Source of the DNA: an uncultured Collinsella sp.
GTDB taxonomy: Bacteria; Actinomycetota; Coriobacteriia; Coriobacteriales; Coriobacteriaceae
Assembly: GCA_900540905.1 (NCBI GenBank)
Contig: UQHR01000013.1
Coordinates: 1-48,557 of the forward strand
DNA length: 48,557 nucleotides
Reading direction: 5' to 3'
Below the pieces are notes generated by a model. That model worked only from the letters and a program-made list of their open reading frames with translations, was not told where the DNA came from and searched no databases. Within the stretch, counting starts at the first letter, position 1. Each line of letters starts with the position of its first letter. The position numbers were made by a program, and so were the translations under genes. Of the stretch, positions 7,837-15,982 are shown piece after piece.

Positions 7837-8541
7837 ATGGGCATCGTCGATCCCTTTTCTGTTGCTCGAGCCGCGGGGCTTGAGCTGACCGGGAAGTCCG
7901 AGGGACTCACGCTCACCGACGGCTCGATGGAACTGCGTGCCGATTTTACCCGCATGCTTCCGCGGCTCAAGCAGGGCCGTCTGCAGCAAGAGCTGTTGGT
8001 AAAGGCTGCGCGCACAAAAGGCATCGAGAGCCCATGGGCGATTGACGCCACGGCAGGCTTTGGCGAGGATTCGCTGCTGCTGGCGGCCGCGGGCTTTACC
8101 GTCGATCTGTATGAGCAGGATTGCGTGATCGCGGCGCTGCTTCAGGATGCCCTGGATCGCGCGGCAGATGATTCGGCGCTTGCGACAGCCGTGGCACGCA
8201 TGCGTTTACATGCCGGCGAGGATAGCATTGCCGGCCTTCGCCATACAGCTGAGCTGATCGAGCAGGGCGAGCTCGCGGCTCCCGACGTGGTGTATCTGGA
8301 CCCCATGTTTCCCGAGCGCACCAAGAGCGCGGCGGTGAAAAAGAAGTTTCAACTCTTGCACCATCTGGAACAGCCGTGCGCCGATGAGGAGACGCTGGTC
8401 GAAGCCGCGCTTGCGGTGCACCCGCGCAAGGTCGTTATCAAACGGCCGGTGAAGGGACCACTGCTTGCCGGCGTTAAGCCGAGCTATCAGCTTGCGGGCA
8501 AGGCCGTCCGCTACGATGTTTTGGTGCCGCCGCGCCCGTAG
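7837..8541 (+). CDS. 16S rRNA (guanine1516-N2)-methyltransferase-like, RsmJ family
   Basis: A 234-residue SAM-dependent methyltransferase with the RsmJ layout. It has 'AIDATAGFGEDSLLLAAAG' as motif I, then 'EQDCVIAALLQDALDRA', 'PDVVYLDPMFPERTKSAAVKKK' carrying the DPMxP catalytic motif, and a C-terminal 'RKVVIKRPVKGP'. RsmJ methylates G1516 of 16S rRNA in E. coli. Coriobacterial members are assigned by family only. RBS AAGGAG precedes the ATG. Confidence 0.82.
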   Translation: MGIVDPFSVARAAGLELTGKSEGLTLTDGSMELRADFTRMLPRLKQGRLQQELLVKAARTKGIESPWAIDATAGFGEDSLLLAAAGFTVDLYEQDCVIAALLQDALDRAADDSALATAVARMRLHAGEDSIAGLRHTAELIEQGELAAPDVVYLDPMFPERTKSAAVKKKFQLLHHLEQPCADEETLVEAALAVHPRKVVIKRPVKGPLLAGVKPSYQLAGKAVRYDVLVPPRP

Positions 8542-8569
8542 CCTGTCGAGCATAGGCGGATGCGCGAGA

Positions 8570-8872
8570 TCATTTCCAAGGGTTCGACGTCAGGTGCCAG
8601 CCGCCGCAGTATTCGCATTTGTAGCAGGCCAAACCACGCCGCCCGCGGTTTTCGCAGTCGGCCATAACGGCCTCGGCCTCGGCGCGTGTGTCGTAACGGT
8701 TTTTGCGTTCGCACGACTTGTAGCGCCAAGCTTCATCGCGCTCGGCGTTCAGGGCGTCGCGGCGCTCGTCCTCGCGTGCAAACAGGTCGCTCATATCGCC
8801 GCCGGTAGCAGCGCCCAAAAACTCGCTTTTGGCCTTTGACCAGGCGGCTCGCTTTTTGCTTCCCATCTGCAT
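8570..8872 (-). CDS. 100-residue zinc-ribbon hypothetical protein
   Basis: The start MQMGSKKRAAW is favoured by GAGAGG upstream; a TTG fifteen bases further up is possible. The N-terminal half is basic and helical. The C-terminal half contains 'SCERKNRYDTRAEAEAVMADC' and then YKCEYCGGWHLT, a CxxC-GxxH zinc-ribbon ending resembling small nucleic-acid-binding or phage-borne proteins. The function is unknown. It is divergent from the GNAT gene across a GGTATCA dyad. Confidence 0.7.
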   Translation of the reverse strand: MQMGSKKRAAWSKAKSEFLGAATGGDMSDLFAREDERRDALNAERDEAWRYKSCERKNRYDTRAEAEAVMADCENRGRRGLACYKCEYCGGWHLTSNPWK

Positions 8873-8890
8873 CGCGCCCCTCTCCAAACG

Positions 8891-8922
8891 TTGGTATCAT
8901 TGCTCAATCAAAGTGATACCAA
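8891..8922. promoter_or_regulatory. TTGGTATCA/TGATACCAA dyad between divergent genes
   Basis: Perfect 9-bp inverted arms (8891-8899 and 8914-8922) are separated by 14 bp, placing the half-site centres about two helical turns apart. It lies in the 71-bp gap between the divergent zinc-ribbon and GNAT genes and includes a TATCAT that could act as a -10. It is a likely shared operator, related in sequence to the GGTATAA iterons at 12259. Confidence 0.5.
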
Positions 8923-8943
8923 TAAACGTGAGGTCGCCGCGCG

Positions 8944-9432
8944 ATGATCAGAAAAACCCTCGATACCGACATTCCCGCCGTCATGGCTATCTATGACGCG
9001 GCCCGCGCCTTTATGCGCGCGCATGGCAACGCCACGCAGTGGCCCGAAGGCACGCCTTCTGCCGAGCAGCTGGCCGCCGATATCGCCGCCGGTGGCAGCT
9101 ATGTGTGCGAAGTCGACGGCCGCGTGGTGGCGACGTTTGCCTTTTTACCGGGCCCGGACGAGTGCTATGACGTAATTGAGGACGGTCAATGGCGTAGCGA
9201 CACTCCGTACGCCGTGCTGCACCGTGTGGCATCCGACGGCACCGTGCACGGTATCGCGGCTGCGATGTTTGCCTTTGCCAAGGAGCGTGCCGATCACCTG
9301 CGCATCGACACACATCAGGACAACCTGCCCATGCAGGGTGCGAGTATTAAGGCGGGGTTTGAGCGTGCCGGCGTCGTCTATGTATCCGACGGCACGGCGC
9401 GTGTTGCGTTCGATTGGCTGCGCGAGGTGTGA
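8944..9432 (+). CDS. GNAT family N-acetyltransferase
   Basis: A 162-residue protein with the GNAT core. The opening beta strand is 'MIRKTLDTDIPAVMAIYDAAR', the central strands include 'VDGRVVATFAFL', and an acetyl-CoA region of the form 'GIAAAMFAFAKERADHLRIDTHQDNLPMQ' precedes the C-terminal 'AGFERAGVVYV'. It transfers an acetyl group from acetyl-CoA to an unknown amine. The usual Q/RxxGxG/A loop is weak ('VHGIAA'). It is divergent from the zinc-ribbon gene. Confidence 0.85.
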   Translation: MIRKTLDTDIPAVMAIYDAARAFMRAHGNATQWPEGTPSAEQLAADIAAGGSYVCEVDGRVVATFAFLPGPDECYDVIEDGQWRSDTPYAVLHRVASDGTVHGIAAAMFAFAKERADHLRIDTHQDNLPMQGASIKAGFERAGVVYVSDGTARVAFDWLREV

Positions 9433-9465
9433 AAGCCGGGCCTCACGGCAACAAGTCATTCGAAC

Positions 9466-9489
9466 GAAAAATGGCCCCAAACGGGGCCA
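9466..9489 (-). terminator. Terminator after mscL
   Basis: Stem TGGCCCC/GGGGCCA with an AAAC loop. On the minus strand it is followed by TTTTTCG, so it mainly ends the mscL transcript while also separating it from the convergent GNAT gene. Confidence 0.75.
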
Positions 9490-9552
9490 AATTAAGTTGA
9501 TTGCGGCGTCTGGGGTGCTTGCCGTGTGGTTGAAAGTGCTGCGCCTACGCGA

Positions 9553-9978
9553 CTATTCCTTGGGCAGCTCACTTCCGCAGTGGCAGCACTTGGTCGCGCC
9601 TTCGTGCACCTCTTCCAGACAATACGGGCAGACGGGTGCCGGCGCGGCTTCCTCGGCGGTGGTGCCGGCCAGCTTATCGCCAATCTCCTGCGCCTTGTTA
9701 AACGCCTTGACGATGGCAAAGACGATGGCAGCGACAATTAAAAAGTTGATGCACGCGCCAATGAACGCTCCAAAGTCGATATTGGTTCCCGGCACCACCA
9801 GCCCCGAGATCTCGGTGGCGCTGCCGCCGGCAATCACGGAGATAAGCGGGTTAATGATGTTATCGGTAAGCGAGGTCACGATGGCAGTGAATGCGCCGCC
9901 GATAATCACGCCGACGGCCATGTCTATCACGTTGCCGCGATTAATGAATTCCTTGAACTCGTTGAGCAATGCCTTCAT
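9553..9978 (-). CDS. mscL: Large-conductance mechanosensitive channel with C-terminal zinc ribbon
   Basis: A 141-residue MscL. The N-terminal 'MKALLNEFKEFINRGNVIDMAVGVIIGGAFT' is the classical S1-TM1 region, TM2 is 'FGAFIGACINFLIVAAIVFAIVK', and the channel would be a homopentamer that releases solutes on hypo-osmotic shock. The start is fixed by GAGGAG. Oddly, the usual C-terminal helical bundle is replaced or followed by a zinc-ribbon-like ending with CPYC, about ten residues, and CCHC. A metal-binding tail on MscL is not part of the classical E. coli protein. Confidence 0.92.
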   Translation of the reverse strand: MKALLNEFKEFINRGNVIDMAVGVIIGGAFTAIVTSLTDNIINPLISVIAGGSATEISGLVVPGTNIDFGAFIGACINFLIVAAIVFAIVKAFNKAQEIGDKLAGTTAEEAAPAPVCPYCLEEVHEGATKCCHCGSELPKE

Positions 9979-10223
9979 GGTGACTCCTCGCTGTTGTGAG
10001 GCTCGCGTTGTTACTGCCCCAGATGAACCCGGGCAGACAAAAAGGGGAGGTGCCGGCTTTCGCAAGGCGCGAACCTACGAAAATCGCCGCGCGGCAACGC
10101 AGGGCGATGAGCTCGGTCGGGGGATAGGGCCCGCTTCGCCCGCCGGCCCGTAAATTGTATCATCCAGTGTGGAACGAGGATGCCCGTTGCCGCGTGCGGT
10201 GGGCTTGCAATAAGAGGAGAGCC

Positions 10224-12227
10224 ATGTCGAAGCAAGCGGTCGTTGGAATCTTGGCGCATGTCGATGCCGGCAAGACCACGCTGGCCGAGGCCATGCTGTT
10301 CAACGCGGGTCGCATTCGCAAGCGCGGCCGCGTGGACGATGGCGATTCGCATCTGGATACGAACGCGATCGAGCGCGAGCGCGGCATTACGATCTTCTCG
10401 TCGCAGGCCATGCTCGACCATGGCGATACCCACGTCATGCTCGTGGATGCGCCGGGACATGTCGATTTTTCTGCCGAGGCGGAGCGCACGCTGCGCGCAC
10501 TCGACTACGCGATTTTGGTTGTGGGCGCCAACGACGGCGTGCAAGGGCACACCGAAACCCTGTGGCGCCTGCTTGCGCGCTATGACATTCCGACGTTCAT
10601 CTATATCAACAAAATCGATTTGGAGAATCCCGGCCGCGATGTTTTGCTGGCACAACTTGGGCAACGTCTTTCCGAGGGCTGCCTGGATGCCAGCGAACTG
10701 TTGGCGGGCGGCGCCGTTCAGGAGGACGCTGCTGCGTTGGACGAGGCGGCACTCGAGGAGTTTCTTGAGGCGGGTGAGCTTTCCGTCGCAACGCTGTCGC
10801 GCATGGTTGCCGAGCGCAAGCTCTTTCCCTGTTTTACCGGCTCGGCGCTCAGGGACCAGGGCGTGGACGAGCTGCTGGATGGCATATGCGCGCTGATGCG
10901 TGAACAGGCGTGGCTCTCGGAGTTTGCCGCGCGCGTCTATCGTGTCAGCCGCGGGGATCGCGGCGAGCGCTTGGCTTGGGTTAAAGTGACCGGCGGCACG
11001 CTGCATGCCAAACAGATGATTGACGGACGTTCCGGTGTCGAGGCATGGGAGCAAAAGGTCGATCAAGTACGCATCTATAACGGCGAGAAGTATGAGCTTG
11101 CCCAAGAAGTTGCTGCTGGCGGTATTTGCGCCGTGACGGGTCTTGCGCACGTTCGCCCAGGGGACGCCCTGGGCGCGGAGCCCGCGGGCGATGCGCCCGT
11201 CATTGCGCCAGTTCTCACCTATACGGTGCTTCCGGGCGAACACGATGTCCATGCGGTGTTCAAAGCACTGACTGAGCTGGCGGACGAAGATCCCATGCTC
11301 GGCGTAAGCTGGAATACGCATCTTGAACAAATACATCTGCAGCTCATGGGGGCGGTGCAGCTCGAGGTCGTGCAGCGGGTGTTGGCCGATCGCTTTGGCC
11401 TTTCGGTTGCGTTTGAGTCTGGCGGCATTCTCTATAAGGAGACTATTTCGCAGCCGGTCGAGGGCGTGGGCCACTTTGAGCCACTGCGCCACTATGCCGA
11501 GGTGCATCTGTGCCTGGAACCGTTGCCGGCGGGTTCGGGCGTGCAGTTTGGCACCGTGACCTCGACCGACGAGCTCGATCTTAACTGGCAGCGTCTGGCA
11601 CTCACCAACGCCATGGAGCGCGATCATCTGGGCGCGCTGACCGGCTCGCCCATCACCGATGTGCGCATTACGCTCACGGGTGGCCGCGCGCATGCCAAAC
11701 ACACCGAGGGCGGCGATTTTCGCCAGGCCACGTACCGCGCGATTCGCCAGGGGCTCATGCAGGCGCGTGAGGCCGGCGCGGCGGTGCTGTTGGAGCCGTG
11801 GTATCGCTTTGAGCTCGAGGTGCCGGGGGAGTGCGTGGGCCGGGCGCTCTCGGATGCCACGCGCATGGGTGCCGAGTACGAGCCGCCGACGATGGCGGGA
11901 GACCGGGCGAAGCTTGTGGGTCGCGTGCCGGCATCTGAGGTGCAGGATTACGCGCTGGAGGTGGCTGCCTACACGAGTGGTCGTGGGCATCTGTACCTGG
12001 AGTTCGCCGGCTATGCGCCTTGCCATGATGCCGAGTGCGTAATCGAGACGGCCGCCTATGAGCCCGAGGCCGATCTGCCCAACACGCCCGACTCGGTCTT
12101 TTGCTCTCACGGCGCCGGCTACACGGTCAAATGGTACGACGTACCCGCCGCAGCTCATGTAAAGGTCGATCCCACCACCTTCCGCTCCTGGCGAGCAGCA
12201 GACGCCGAGTTTTTCGGCCATAGGTGA
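10224..12227 (+). CDS. TetM-like ribosomal GTPase (translation factor family)
   Basis: A 667-residue EF-G-like GTPase of the TetM/TetO family. Visible motifs are G1 AHVDAGKTT (11-19), G2 RGITI, G3 DAPGHVDF and G4 NKID. Domain IV-V features typical of TetM are present ('VPASEVQDYALEV...YTSGRGHLYLEFAGY'). The domain IV loop that in TetM reads YSPVSTPADF is AHAKHTEGGDF here, so true tetracycline protection cannot be assumed. The C-terminal 'PNTPDSVFCSHGAGYTVKW' matches chromosomal translation-factor paralogs. It starts at MSKQ with AGAGGAGA upstream, and no leader peptide attenuator is evident. Confidence 0.85.
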   Translation: MSKQAVVGILAHVDAGKTTLAEAMLFNAGRIRKRGRVDDGDSHLDTNAIERERGITIFSSQAMLDHGDTHVMLVDAPGHVDFSAEAERTLRALDYAILVVGANDGVQGHTETLWRLLARYDIPTFIYINKIDLENPGRDVLLAQLGQRLSEGCLDASELLAGGAVQEDAAALDEAALEEFLEAGELSVATLSRMVAERKLFPCFTGSALRDQGVDELLDGICALMREQAWLSEFAARVYRVSRGDRGERLAWVKVTGGTLHAKQMIDGRSGVEAWEQKVDQVRIYNGEKYELAQEVAAGGICAVTGLAHVRPGDALGAEPAGDAPVIAPVLTYTVLPGEHDVHAVFKALTELADEDPMLGVSWNTHLEQIHLQLMGAVQLEVVQRVLADRFGLSVAFESGGILYKETISQPVEGVGHFEPLRHYAEVHLCLEPLPAGSGVQFGTVTSTDELDLNWQRLALTNAMERDHLGALTGSPITDVRITLTGGRAHAKHTEGGDFRQATYRAIRQGLMQAREAGAAVLLEPWYRFELEVPGECVGRALSDATRMGAEYEPPTMAGDRAKLVGRVPASEVQDYALEVAAYTSGRGHLYLEFAGYAPCHDAECVIETAAYEPEADLPNTPDSVFCSHGAGYTVKWYDVPAAAHVKVDPTTFRSWRAADAEFFGHR

Positions 12228-12258
12228 TAGAGGGTCAGACTCTTTGCCGCATTTAATT

Positions 12259-12295
12259 GGTATAACTCGGTATAAGTTGGTATAACTGTTACCAG
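12259..12295. promoter_or_regulatory. Three GGTATAA iterons at 10-bp spacing plus inverted half-site
   Basis: GGTATAA occurs at 12259, 12269 and 12279, each followed by a 3-nt spacer, and then GTTACC forms an inverted half-site. A 10-bp period puts every copy on the same DNA face. The array sits 26-62 bp before the AAA ATPase start. TTGGTA (12257) and TATAAC (12281) at 18-bp spacing could also serve as -35 and -10, so binding here would regulate the gene. Confidence 0.7.
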
Positions 12296-12320
12296 GGTTT
12301 ACCGATCCGAGGAGGCCGAC

Positions 12321-13439
12321 ATGAATCCAAATCCCTTTAAGCCAACGGCAGGCAAGCGGCCTCCGATGCTCATCGGTCGAGAGTCGGTCATCGAAGATTT
12401 TGAGGAAGGACTCGACAACGGCGCCGGAGCGCCGGGCAGGCTCATGCTCATTACGGGAAATCGCGGCTGCGGCAAGACGGTTCTCCTGCGGGAGCTGCAA
12501 CGTCTAGCCAGCGAGCGCGGATGGGCGGTTGTCTCCGATTCCGCTTCGCTTGGCTTGTGCGACCGCCTGGCCGACGCGCTTCGCTCGAATAAACCCGTTG
12601 TGACGTCAATGGAATTCGGGCCGTCGTTTGGCCGGATGTCGGTCGAGGCGGCGCGGGCAAAGGGCGAGACGTTGCGAGGGCTGGTCAACGAGCGTCTCAA
12701 GAAGCTCGGTCCAGGCAAGGGCATACTGTTTGCGATTGACGAGGCTCAATCTGCGTCTATCGAGGAGCTGGCAGCTCTTGCCGTTCTCTATCAGCAGGTG
12801 CTCGGAGACCAGGATGCCACGGGCTTGTCCGATAGCGACCAGCGCGGCCTTGCGCTAGTGTTCGCCGGTTTGCCCAGCATGGTTGATGACTTGCTCGAAG
12901 AGCCGAGCGTGACGTTTTTGCGGCGCGCCCAGCAGCGTACGCTGGGGGCGATTTCTTTGCCCAAGGTGCGCGATTCATATATCCAGACGGTCAAAGGCGC
13001 TGGTCTTTGCGTTGATGCGGGGACGGCGGACCTTGCGGCGCGCAGGAGCATGGGGCATCCCTATATGGTCCAGCTGGTGGGATATTACATGTGGCGGGCT
13101 GCTGTCCGGCGTGACTCGCGGGTCATTGAAGAACGCGATGTCGAGGATGGCCATGCGGATGCCGTCTCCGAGTTCTACGAAGCGGTTGACGCGCCTCTGT
13201 ATTACGGGCTGCGCAGTCCACAACGCCTCTTTATCGAGGCCATGGCTGCTGACGAGGGTAAACCGACGCGCATGGCGGATATCATTGAGCGCTGCGATCG
13301 CACCCAGAGCTGGGCGAGTAAATATCGCGCAAGCCTGATTCGCGAGCGCGTCATCGAGGCTGCCGGATACGGCCTCGTCCGATTTACCGTGCCCATGCTG
13401 GGCGAGTATATCCGCGACCGCATTTTATGGCATGAGTAG
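12321..13439 (+). CDS. AAA ATPase of the Orc1/Cdc6-like archaeal ATPase type
   Basis: A 372-residue protein with Walker A GNRGCGKTVLL (about residues 47-57), Walker B ILFAIDEAQ, sensor-like 'LVFAGLPS' and a C-terminal winged-helix-like region ('RMADIIERCDRTQSWASKYRASLIRERVIEAAGYG'). This resembles AAA_16/Orc1-Cdc6-like ATPases found in multiple copies in gut actinobacteria. The role is not established; DNA binding through the winged helix is plausible. It has phased GGTATAA repeats upstream and its last 8 nt overlap the UvrA-like gene, implying co-translation. RBS GAGGAGG. Confidence 0.8.
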   Translation: MNPNPFKPTAGKRPPMLIGRESVIEDFEEGLDNGAGAPGRLMLITGNRGCGKTVLLRELQRLASERGWAVVSDSASLGLCDRLADALRSNKPVVTSMEFGPSFGRMSVEAARAKGETLRGLVNERLKKLGPGKGILFAIDEAQSASIEELAALAVLYQQVLGDQDATGLSDSDQRGLALVFAGLPSMVDDLLEEPSVTFLRRAQQRTLGAISLPKVRDSYIQTVKGAGLCVDAGTADLAARRSMGHPYMVQLVGYYMWRAAVRRDSRVIEERDVEDGHADAVSEFYEAVDAPLYYGLRSPQRLFIEAMAADEGKPTRMADIIERCDRTQSWASKYRASLIRERVIEAAGYGLVRFTVPMLGEYIRDRILWHE

Positions 13440-15945
13440 GGTGATAAAGGTGACGGAACAGAAGATGAGCCCGCAGGCTATCGAGGTGCGCGGCGCGCGC
13501 GTACACAACCTCAAGGACATCGATATCGATATTCCGCTGGGAAAGCTCGTGGGCATTGCCGGCGTATCGGGTTCGGGCAAGAGTTCGCTGGCGCTGGGGG
13601 TTCTTTATGCCGAGGGCTCGCGTCGCTACTTGGAAGCACTCAGCACTTATACCCGCCGTCGTTTGACGCAGGCCGAGCACGCTCAGGTGGATGAGGTATT
13701 GCACGTACCGGCGGCGCTCGCGCTGCACCAGCGTCCGAGCGTGCCGGGCGTGCGCTCCACCTTTGGCACCATGACCGAGCTCAACAACAGCCTGCGTCTG
13801 CTCTTTAGCCGTTGCGCCCATCACGTGTGCCCGCATTGCGGGGCGCGTGTGGAGCCAAGCCTCAACGTAGCGGCTGGCCTGTCGCTCACGTGTCCGACGT
13901 GCGACCGCGAGTTCTACGCTCCGAGCGCCGAGGACCTTGCCTTTAACAGTGGCGGTGCATGCCCCACCTGTGGCGGCACCGGTGTCATGCGCGAGGTGGA
14001 CGAGGCGAGCCTGGTGCCCGACGAGTCAAAGACCATCAACGAAGGTGCGGTGCTTCCCTGGGGTACGCTCATGTGGGATTTGATGAAGCAGGTCGCCGGC
14101 GAGATGGGCGTGCGCACCGACGTGCCGTTTAACCAGCTCACGCCTCAAGAGCGCGACATCGTGTTCCACGGTCCGGCGGTTAAGAAGCACATTCTCTACG
14201 TTCCCAAAAACGGCGAGGGCGCCACGCCGCTCGACTTTACCTATTACAACGCCGTCTATACCGTCGAGAATGCGCTCGCCAAGGTTAAGGACGACAAAGG
14301 CCTCAAACGCGTTGCACGCTTTTTGCGCGAGGGGGCATGCCGCGATTGCGGCGGCACGCGTCTCTCCGAGGCTGCGCGCCAGCCTCAGGTGCGCGGTATC
14401 AATCTGGCACAGGCCGGGGCCATGACGCTTGGTGATGCGGTCGAGTGGGTGCGCGGGGTGCCCTCATCCTTGCCGGTCGAGATGCGGCCCATGGCGATGG
14501 ATATCTGCGATTCATTTTTGGGCGCGGCCCGTCGCCTGGTCGACTTGGGTCTCGATTACCTTTCACTCGACCGCGCTGGTGCCACGCTCTCCACGGGTGA
14601 GCGCCAGCGCGTGCAACTCGCCCGCGTGGTGCGCAACCGATCGACGGGCGTGCTCTATGTGCTGGACGAGCCTTCGATCGGCTTGCATCCCGCCAATGTC
14701 GACGGCTTGGTGGGCGTGATGCGCGATCTGGTGGATGACGGCAACACCGTGGTTGTTGTCGACCACGATACGCGCGTACTGGTGGAAGCCGACTATCTGG
14801 TCGAGATGGGCCCCGTTGCCGGAGCGGGTGGTGGTAATGTGATTGCCGCTGGCACGGTAGACGAGGTCGAGCAATCGCAGGGCAGCCGCATCGCCCCGTT
14901 TTTGCGCGCCGAGCCCAAGCGCTTGCGTCCGCAGGTGACTGACGAGGAAATGTTCGACCAGGGCCACATCCGTATGGCAACCGATACCATCCATACCGTC
15001 AAACCGCTCGAAGTCGATATCCCGCGCGGCCGTCTCGTTGCGGTGACGGGCGTTTCGGGTTCGGGCAAGACGACGCTGGTGCTTGAGACGCTCATTCCGG
15101 CACTCAAGGCGCAGGCAGATGGCGAGCGTCTGCCAAGACACGTGCGCTGGGTCGATGCCGAAGGCATTGCCCGCGCCAACCTGATTGACGCCACTCCCAT
15201 CGGCGCCAACGTGCGCTCGACGGTGGCGACTTATGCCGACATCCATGATGAGCTGCGTCGCGCCTTCGCCCGTACGCCCGAAGCCAAGGCAGCCGGCTAC
15301 AAGGCGGGCGCCTTCAGTTACAACACTGGCGCCTTGCGCTGCCCTACGTGTGACGGCACGGGCTCGATATCGCTCGACGTGCAGTTTTTGCCCGACGTCG
15401 AGATCGTCTGCCCGGCATGTCGCGGCTCGCGTTATGCAGACGCGGCTTCGCATATCCATCGCGAGGGCAAGGACGGGAGTCTGCTTACGTTGCCGCAGCT
15501 CATGGACATGAGTGTGGACGAGGCCCTCGACGCCACGGTGGGACTCAAGAAGGTTCAGGCGCGCTTGCAGACCTTGCACGACCTGGGCCTGGGCTATCTC
15601 ACACTCGGTGAGCCCACACCGGCGCTCTCGGGCGGCGAGGCGCAGCGTCTTAAGCTTGCGAGCGAGATGGGTCGCGTGCAGGATGATGCCGTATTCGTAT
15701 TCGACGAGCCCACGATCGGCCTGCATCCGCTCGATGTTCAGGTGTTGCTGAGTGTGTTCGACGGCCTCGTTGCCAAGGGCGCCACGGTTATCGTGATCGA
15801 ACACGATCTCGACCTTATCCGTAACGCCGATTACGTGATCGACATGGGCCCGGGCGGCGGTGACGCGGGCGGGCAAATCGTCTGCGCCGGCACGCCGGGC
15901 GACATCGTGGCCTGCCCCGCAAGCATCACCGGCCGCTACCTATAA
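13432..15945 (+). CDS. UvrA-like ABC ATPase lacking the UvrB-binding domain (UvrA2 type)
   Basis: An 837-residue twin-ABC protein. The first Walker A is GVSGSGKSS (44-52) and the second GVSGSGKTT (about 540-548). The signature motifs are 'LSTGERQRVQLA' and 'ALSGGEAQRLKLA', and both DEPSIGLHP and DEPTIGLHP Walker B blocks are present. The C-terminal zinc module has CPTC and CPAC. Canonical UvrA is about 940 residues with a UvrB-binding insertion after the first CxxC; here only about 20 residues separate CPHC (133-136) from CPTC (154-157). Class II UvrA proteins of this form are linked to drug or DNA-lesion tolerance. It starts inside the AAA ATPase gene, and later starts at 13450 or 13465 are possible. 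Confidence 0.88.
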   Translation: MSRVIKVTEQKMSPQAIEVRGARVHNLKDIDIDIPLGKLVGIAGVSGSGKSSLALGVLYAEGSRRYLEALSTYTRRRLTQAEHAQVDEVLHVPAALALHQRPSVPGVRSTFGTMTELNNSLRLLFSRCAHHVCPHCGARVEPSLNVAAGLSLTCPTCDREFYAPSAEDLAFNSGGACPTCGGTGVMREVDEASLVPDESKTINEGAVLPWGTLMWDLMKQVAGEMGVRTDVPFNQLTPQERDIVFHGPAVKKHILYVPKNGEGATPLDFTYYNAVYTVENALAKVKDDKGLKRVARFLREGACRDCGGTRLSEAARQPQVRGINLAQAGAMTLGDAVEWVRGVPSSLPVEMRPMAMDICDSFLGAARRLVDLGLDYLSLDRAGATLSTGERQRVQLARVVRNRSTGVLYVLDEPSIGLHPANVDGLVGVMRDLVDDGNTVVVVDHDTRVLVEADYLVEMGPVAGAGGGNVIAAGTVDEVEQSQGSRIAPFLRAEPKRLRPQVTDEEMFDQGHIRMATDTIHTVKPLEVDIPRGRLVAVTGVSGSGKTTLVLETLIPALKAQADGERLPRHVRWVDAEGIARANLIDATPIGANVRSTVATYADIHDELRRAFARTPEAKAAGYKAGAFSYNTGALRCPTCDGTGSISLDVQFLPDVEIVCPACRGSRYADAASHIHREGKDGSLLTLPQLMDMSVDEALDATVGLKKVQARLQTLHDLGLGYLTLGEPTPALSGGEAQRLKLASEMGRVQDDAVFVFDEPTIGLHPLDVQVLLSVFDGLVAKGATVIVIEHDLDLIRNADYVIDMGPGGGDAGGQIVCAGTPGDIVACPASITGRYL

Positions 15946-15947
15946 CC

Positions 15948-15982
15948 GAATGTGACAAAGGGACAGTTCCTTTGTCACATTC
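15948..15982. repeat. Palindrome containing the trmL stop codon
   Basis: Perfect 14-bp arms GAATGTGACAAAGG/CCTTTGTCACATTC flank the loop GACAGTT, giving the core AGGGACAGTTCC. It begins 3 nt after the UvrA-like stop, and its far arm supplies the last codon and TGA stop of trmL on the minus strand. There is no T-run. Confidence 0.85.

Noticed and set aside
10224..12227. Calling the GTPase an acquired tetracycline resistance gene
   Set aside because: The domain IV loop differs from resistance proteins, there are no mobile-element marks nearby and composition matches neighbours.
10011..12500. 829-residue minus-strand open frame opposite the TetM-like gene
   Set aside because: It is antisense to a gene with clear GTPase motifs, has Arg/His/Ala-rich composition from codon bias and shows no domain.
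14563..15876. 437-residue minus-strand frame opposite the UvrA-like gene
   Set aside because: Shadow of a gene with intact ABC motifs; no RBS or recognisable motif.
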